From Pseudomonas schmalbachii (GTDB lineage Bacteria; Pseudomonadota; Gammaproteobacteria; Pseudomonadales; Pseudomonadaceae), in contig NZ_JAELYA010000002.1 of NCBI RefSeq assembly GCF_017589465.1, positions 248,001-312,000 of the forward strand: a stretch of 64,000 bases of DNA, in the 5' to 3' direction. The translations under genes were made by a program, and so were the position numbers. The notes under the pieces were generated by a model. The model saw only the letters and a list, made by a program, of their open reading frames with translations, had not been told where the DNA came from and searched no databases. Of the stretch, positions 61,913 to 64,000 are shown piece after piece; the first letter of the stretch is position 1, and each line of letters begins with the position of its first letter.

Positions 61913-62976
61913 CCCGCTCTTCGCAGCAGCCAGGCGCCAGCCACGGCGCAGATGGCCGCCGGCACCAGCACCGCCAGCAGCGGCGGGAAGTTGAACACCT
62001 GGCTCGCCGGCCCGAGCAGGTCCTGGGCGATGCGGAAGATGAAGCCCACCAGCACGCCGGTGAAGATGCGCTGACCGAGGGTGACCGAACGCAGCGGGCC
62101 GAAGATGAAGGAAATCGCCATCAACACCAGCGCAGCGGTGACCAGCGGCTGCAGCACCTTGGTCCAGAACGCCAGCCAGTAACGATTGGTGCTCAGCCCC
62201 TGCTCGGCGAGGTAATGGATGTACTGCCAGAGCCCGCTGATCGACAGCGCTTCCGGCTCCATCACCACGGTATTCAGCAGTTGCGGGCTGAGCTGGACGC
62301 CCCACTCCTCACTGCCCCGGGTCTGCACCTCGCTGCGCTTCTGGTCGGGGTAGATCATGGTGGTGGTCACGTCTTCCAGCAGCCAGTGCTTGTCCTGGAA
62401 GGTCGCGCGCTTGGCGAAACTGGCGCTCTGCAGGTTGTGCTGGGCGTCGAACTGGTAGCGCGTCACGCCGTACAGCACGCCGTTCGGCTGCACCGCGTTG
62501 ATATGGATGAATTCATCACCCTGGCGGTGCCACAGCCCGCGCTTGGCGCTCTGCGCGCCTTCGCCGCTCTGCGCCAGGGCGCGGCCGCTCTGCGCCATGG
62601 TTTCGGTCCAGGGCACGATGTACTCGCCGACCAGGATGCCGGCGAACATCAGCACCAGCATTGGCTTCATCACCGCCCAGACGATCTGCGACAGGGAAAC
62701 CCCGGCCGCGCGCATGATGGTCAGCTCGCTGCTGCTGGCCAGGCTACCGAGACCGACCAGGCAGCCGATCAGCGCCGCCATCGGCAGCATCTCGTAGGCC
62801 TTGCTGGGCGCGGTGAGCAGGACGAATTTCAGCGCCTCGACGATGGTGTAGCTGTCGTCCAGCGAGCCCAGCTGATCGATGAAGGCGAACAGCAGGGCGA
62901 GACCGAGAATGACACCGAGCACCGCGAGGATGCTGAAGAACACCGTGGTGCCGATATAGCGATTCAACTTAACCAT
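61909..62976 (-). CDS. lptG: LPS export permease LptG
   Basis: A 355-residue permease of the LptB2FG transporter that extracts LPS from the inner membrane. It has three N-terminal helices (including VFFSILAVLGVILGLALLFAFIDQL), a periplasmic beta-jellyroll (about 130-265) and three C-terminal helices, with the conserved SLSQIVWAVMKPM and GFIFRIAQDLLGPASQV. The start at 62976 has GGAGG 7 nt upstream and overlaps lptF by 8 bp. Its stop codon is inside a repeat; the protein ends LLRRAG. Confidence 0.96.
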   Translation of the reverse strand: MVKLNRYIGTTVFFSILAVLGVILGLALLFAFIDQLGSLDDSYTIVEALKFVLLTAPSKAYEMLPMAALIGCLVGLGSLASSSELTIMRAAGVSLSQIVWAVMKPMLVLMFAGILVGEYIVPWTETMAQSGRALAQSGEGAQSAKRGLWHRQGDEFIHINAVQPNGVLYGVTRYQFDAQHNLQSASFAKRATFQDKHWLLEDVTTTMIYPDQKRSEVQTRGSEEWGVQLSPQLLNTVVMEPEALSISGLWQYIHYLAEQGLSTNRYWLAFWTKVLQPLVTAALVLMAISFIFGPLRSVTLGQRIFTGVLVGFIFRIAQDLLGPASQVFNFPPLLAVLVPAAICAVAGAWLLRRAG

Positions 62977-64000
62977 GAGCCAGCCTCCGGGCACGCGAGG
63001 CAGCCCATTTCAATCGCATGGGTTCCCAGTAAAGAAGCAGCAGGCCGATCGCCAGGAAGACGCCGTGCACCCACCAGAGGCCGAGGCCGAAGGAAAGCTT
63101 GCCCTTGTCGAGCATGCCGCGCGCGGCGATCAGCAGGGCCAGGTAGCTCATGTACAGCAGCACCGCCGGCAGCAGCTTGAGGAAGCGCCCCTGGCGCGGA
63201 TTGACCCGCGACAGCGGCACGGCCAGCAGGGTGACGACGAACACCAGCAGCGGAATGGAGATGCGCCACTGCAGCTCCGCGCGGTAACGCGGGTTTTCGC
63301 TGCCGATCAGTTGGGTGGTGGGCACCGCGTCACGGTCGTCGATCTCGCTGCTCACCTCGGGCTTGGGCAGCAGCACGCCGTAGGTGTCGTACTGGATCGC
63401 GCGGTAATCGGCCTGCCCAGGCGTGCCGTCGTAGCGATAGCCGTTGTGCAGGATCAGGTAGCGGCTGCCATCGGCATGCACTTCCTGCACGCCCTTTTCC
63501 GCCACCAGCAGGGAAATGCCGCGATCCTTGCCGCTGGCCGAGGTGTTCTTGTCGGAAATGAAGATGCCGCCCAGCGCGGTGCGGTCGTTCGACAGGCTTT
63601 CCGTGTAGGTCACCCGGGTGCCGTCCTTCATCGACTGGAAGCGCCCCGGCGCCAGGGTGTCGAATTCGGTCATGGCTTCCTGCTTGTTCAGCAGCAGCTG
63701 CATCTGCGCGATGCCCTGCGGCGCCAGCGACAGGCTCAGCCAGGCCACCACGGCGGCGACGACAGTCGCCGGAACCAGTGTGTAGGCGAACAGGCGCTGC
63801 TGGCTCATGCCGGTGGCCGAGAGCACGGTCATCTCGCTTTCCAGGTACAGCCGTCCATAGGCCAGCAGGATGCCGAGGAACAGCCCCAGCGGCAGGATCA
63901 GCTGCAGGAAGCCCGGCAGCCGCACCCCCATGATCATGAACAGCACGCCGGGCTCCAGCATGCCCTGCGCGGCCTGCGCCAGGTACTTGATGAAACGGCC
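62969..64000 (-). CDS. lptF: LPS export permease LptF (5' part beyond window)
   Basis: 344 codons including the stop lie in the window, and the start is beyond base 64000. Helices, a periplasmic domain (about 90-250 of the visible part) and the C-terminal three helices (LPAVLLYMSYLALLIAARG) are as in the LptF family; EMTVLSATGMSQQRLFAYTL is the coupling-helix region. It heads lptF-lptG, with 8 bp overlap at the junction. Confidence 0.95.
   Translation of the reverse strand, partial: GRFIKYLAQAAQGMLEPGVLFMIMGVRLPGFLQLILPLGLFLGILLAYGRLYLESEMTVLSATGMSQQRLFAYTLVPATVVAAVVAWLSLSLAPQGIAQMQLLLNKQEAMTEFDTLAPGRFQSMKDGTRVTYTESLSNDRTALGGIFISDKNTSASGKDRGISLLVAEKGVQEVHADGSRYLILHNGYRYDGTPGQADYRAIQYDTYGVLLPKPEVSSEIDDRDAVPTTQLIGSENPRYRAELQWRISIPLLVFVVTLLAVPLSRVNPRQGRFLKLLPAVLLYMSYLALLIAARGMLDKGKLSFGLGLWWVHGVFLAIGLLLLYWEPMRLKWAASRARRLAHG

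Overview
This window reads as a stretch of ordinary chromosome from a high-GC Pseudomonas close to the P. aeruginosa group. From memory, the gene order follows PAO1 from about PA3741 to PA3828, with some PAO1 genes missing between conserved blocks. No prophage, transposase, plasmid gene, CRISPR array or rRNA was seen. Most genes lie on the minus strand, and nearly all are housekeeping genes that can be named from family motifs.

Layout. (1) 1-2404: the end of a probable antiporter, then the rpsP-rimM-trmD-rplS operon (minus). (2) 2551-6224: ffh divergent from a YpjD/CorC pair. (3) 6340-11174: purT and a cluster of small metabolic genes (DUF1289, gamma-carbonic anhydrase, two Nudix hydrolases, an L,D-transpeptidase, a YqfO-like protein, a CDGSH protein). 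(4) 11221-24630: purL, mltF, tadA with a multicopper oxidase, guaB-guaA, and xseA with a VanX-like dipeptidase. (5) 24703-31313: an M23 peptidase, two tandem DUF6491-like lipoproteins, and a copper-linked cluster (PCuAC chaperone, PepSY membrane protein, OprC receptor, DUF2946 protein). (6) 31569-37037: leuA with a leucine-rich leader peptide and attenuator, an aldo/keto reductase, and an aminotransferase/omega-amidase pair. (7) 37168-46422: a run from ndk through rlmN, pilF, rodZ, ispG, hisS, yfgM and bamB to der (minus). (8) 46693-53875: the complete isc operon (iscR-S-U-A-hscB-hscA-fdx-iscX), with cysE and trmJ upstream. (9) 54028-64000: suhB, a glycine-zipper protein, yajC-secD-secF, queA-tgt, tRNA-Leu(CAA), an RDD protein and lptF-lptG.

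The non-genic content is the least routine part. Seven copies (five full, two half) of an approximately 80-88 bp palindromic element with GTAGGTTGG ends sit in gaps between genes. A second short palindrome follows the VanX-like gene. A long nested inverted repeat of about 145 bp directly abuts the guaB stop codon. In three places the TAG inside a repeat end serves as a gene's stop codon. Regulatory sites that can be read include the leuA attenuator, an IscR type-1-like operator over the isc promoter, and several strong intrinsic terminators.

I found no clear candidate for a wholly new system. The best leads are the repeat families and how they join to gene ends, the leu leader, the divided operator at iscR, the tandem lipoproteins, and a 49-residue frame translationally coupled to purT.
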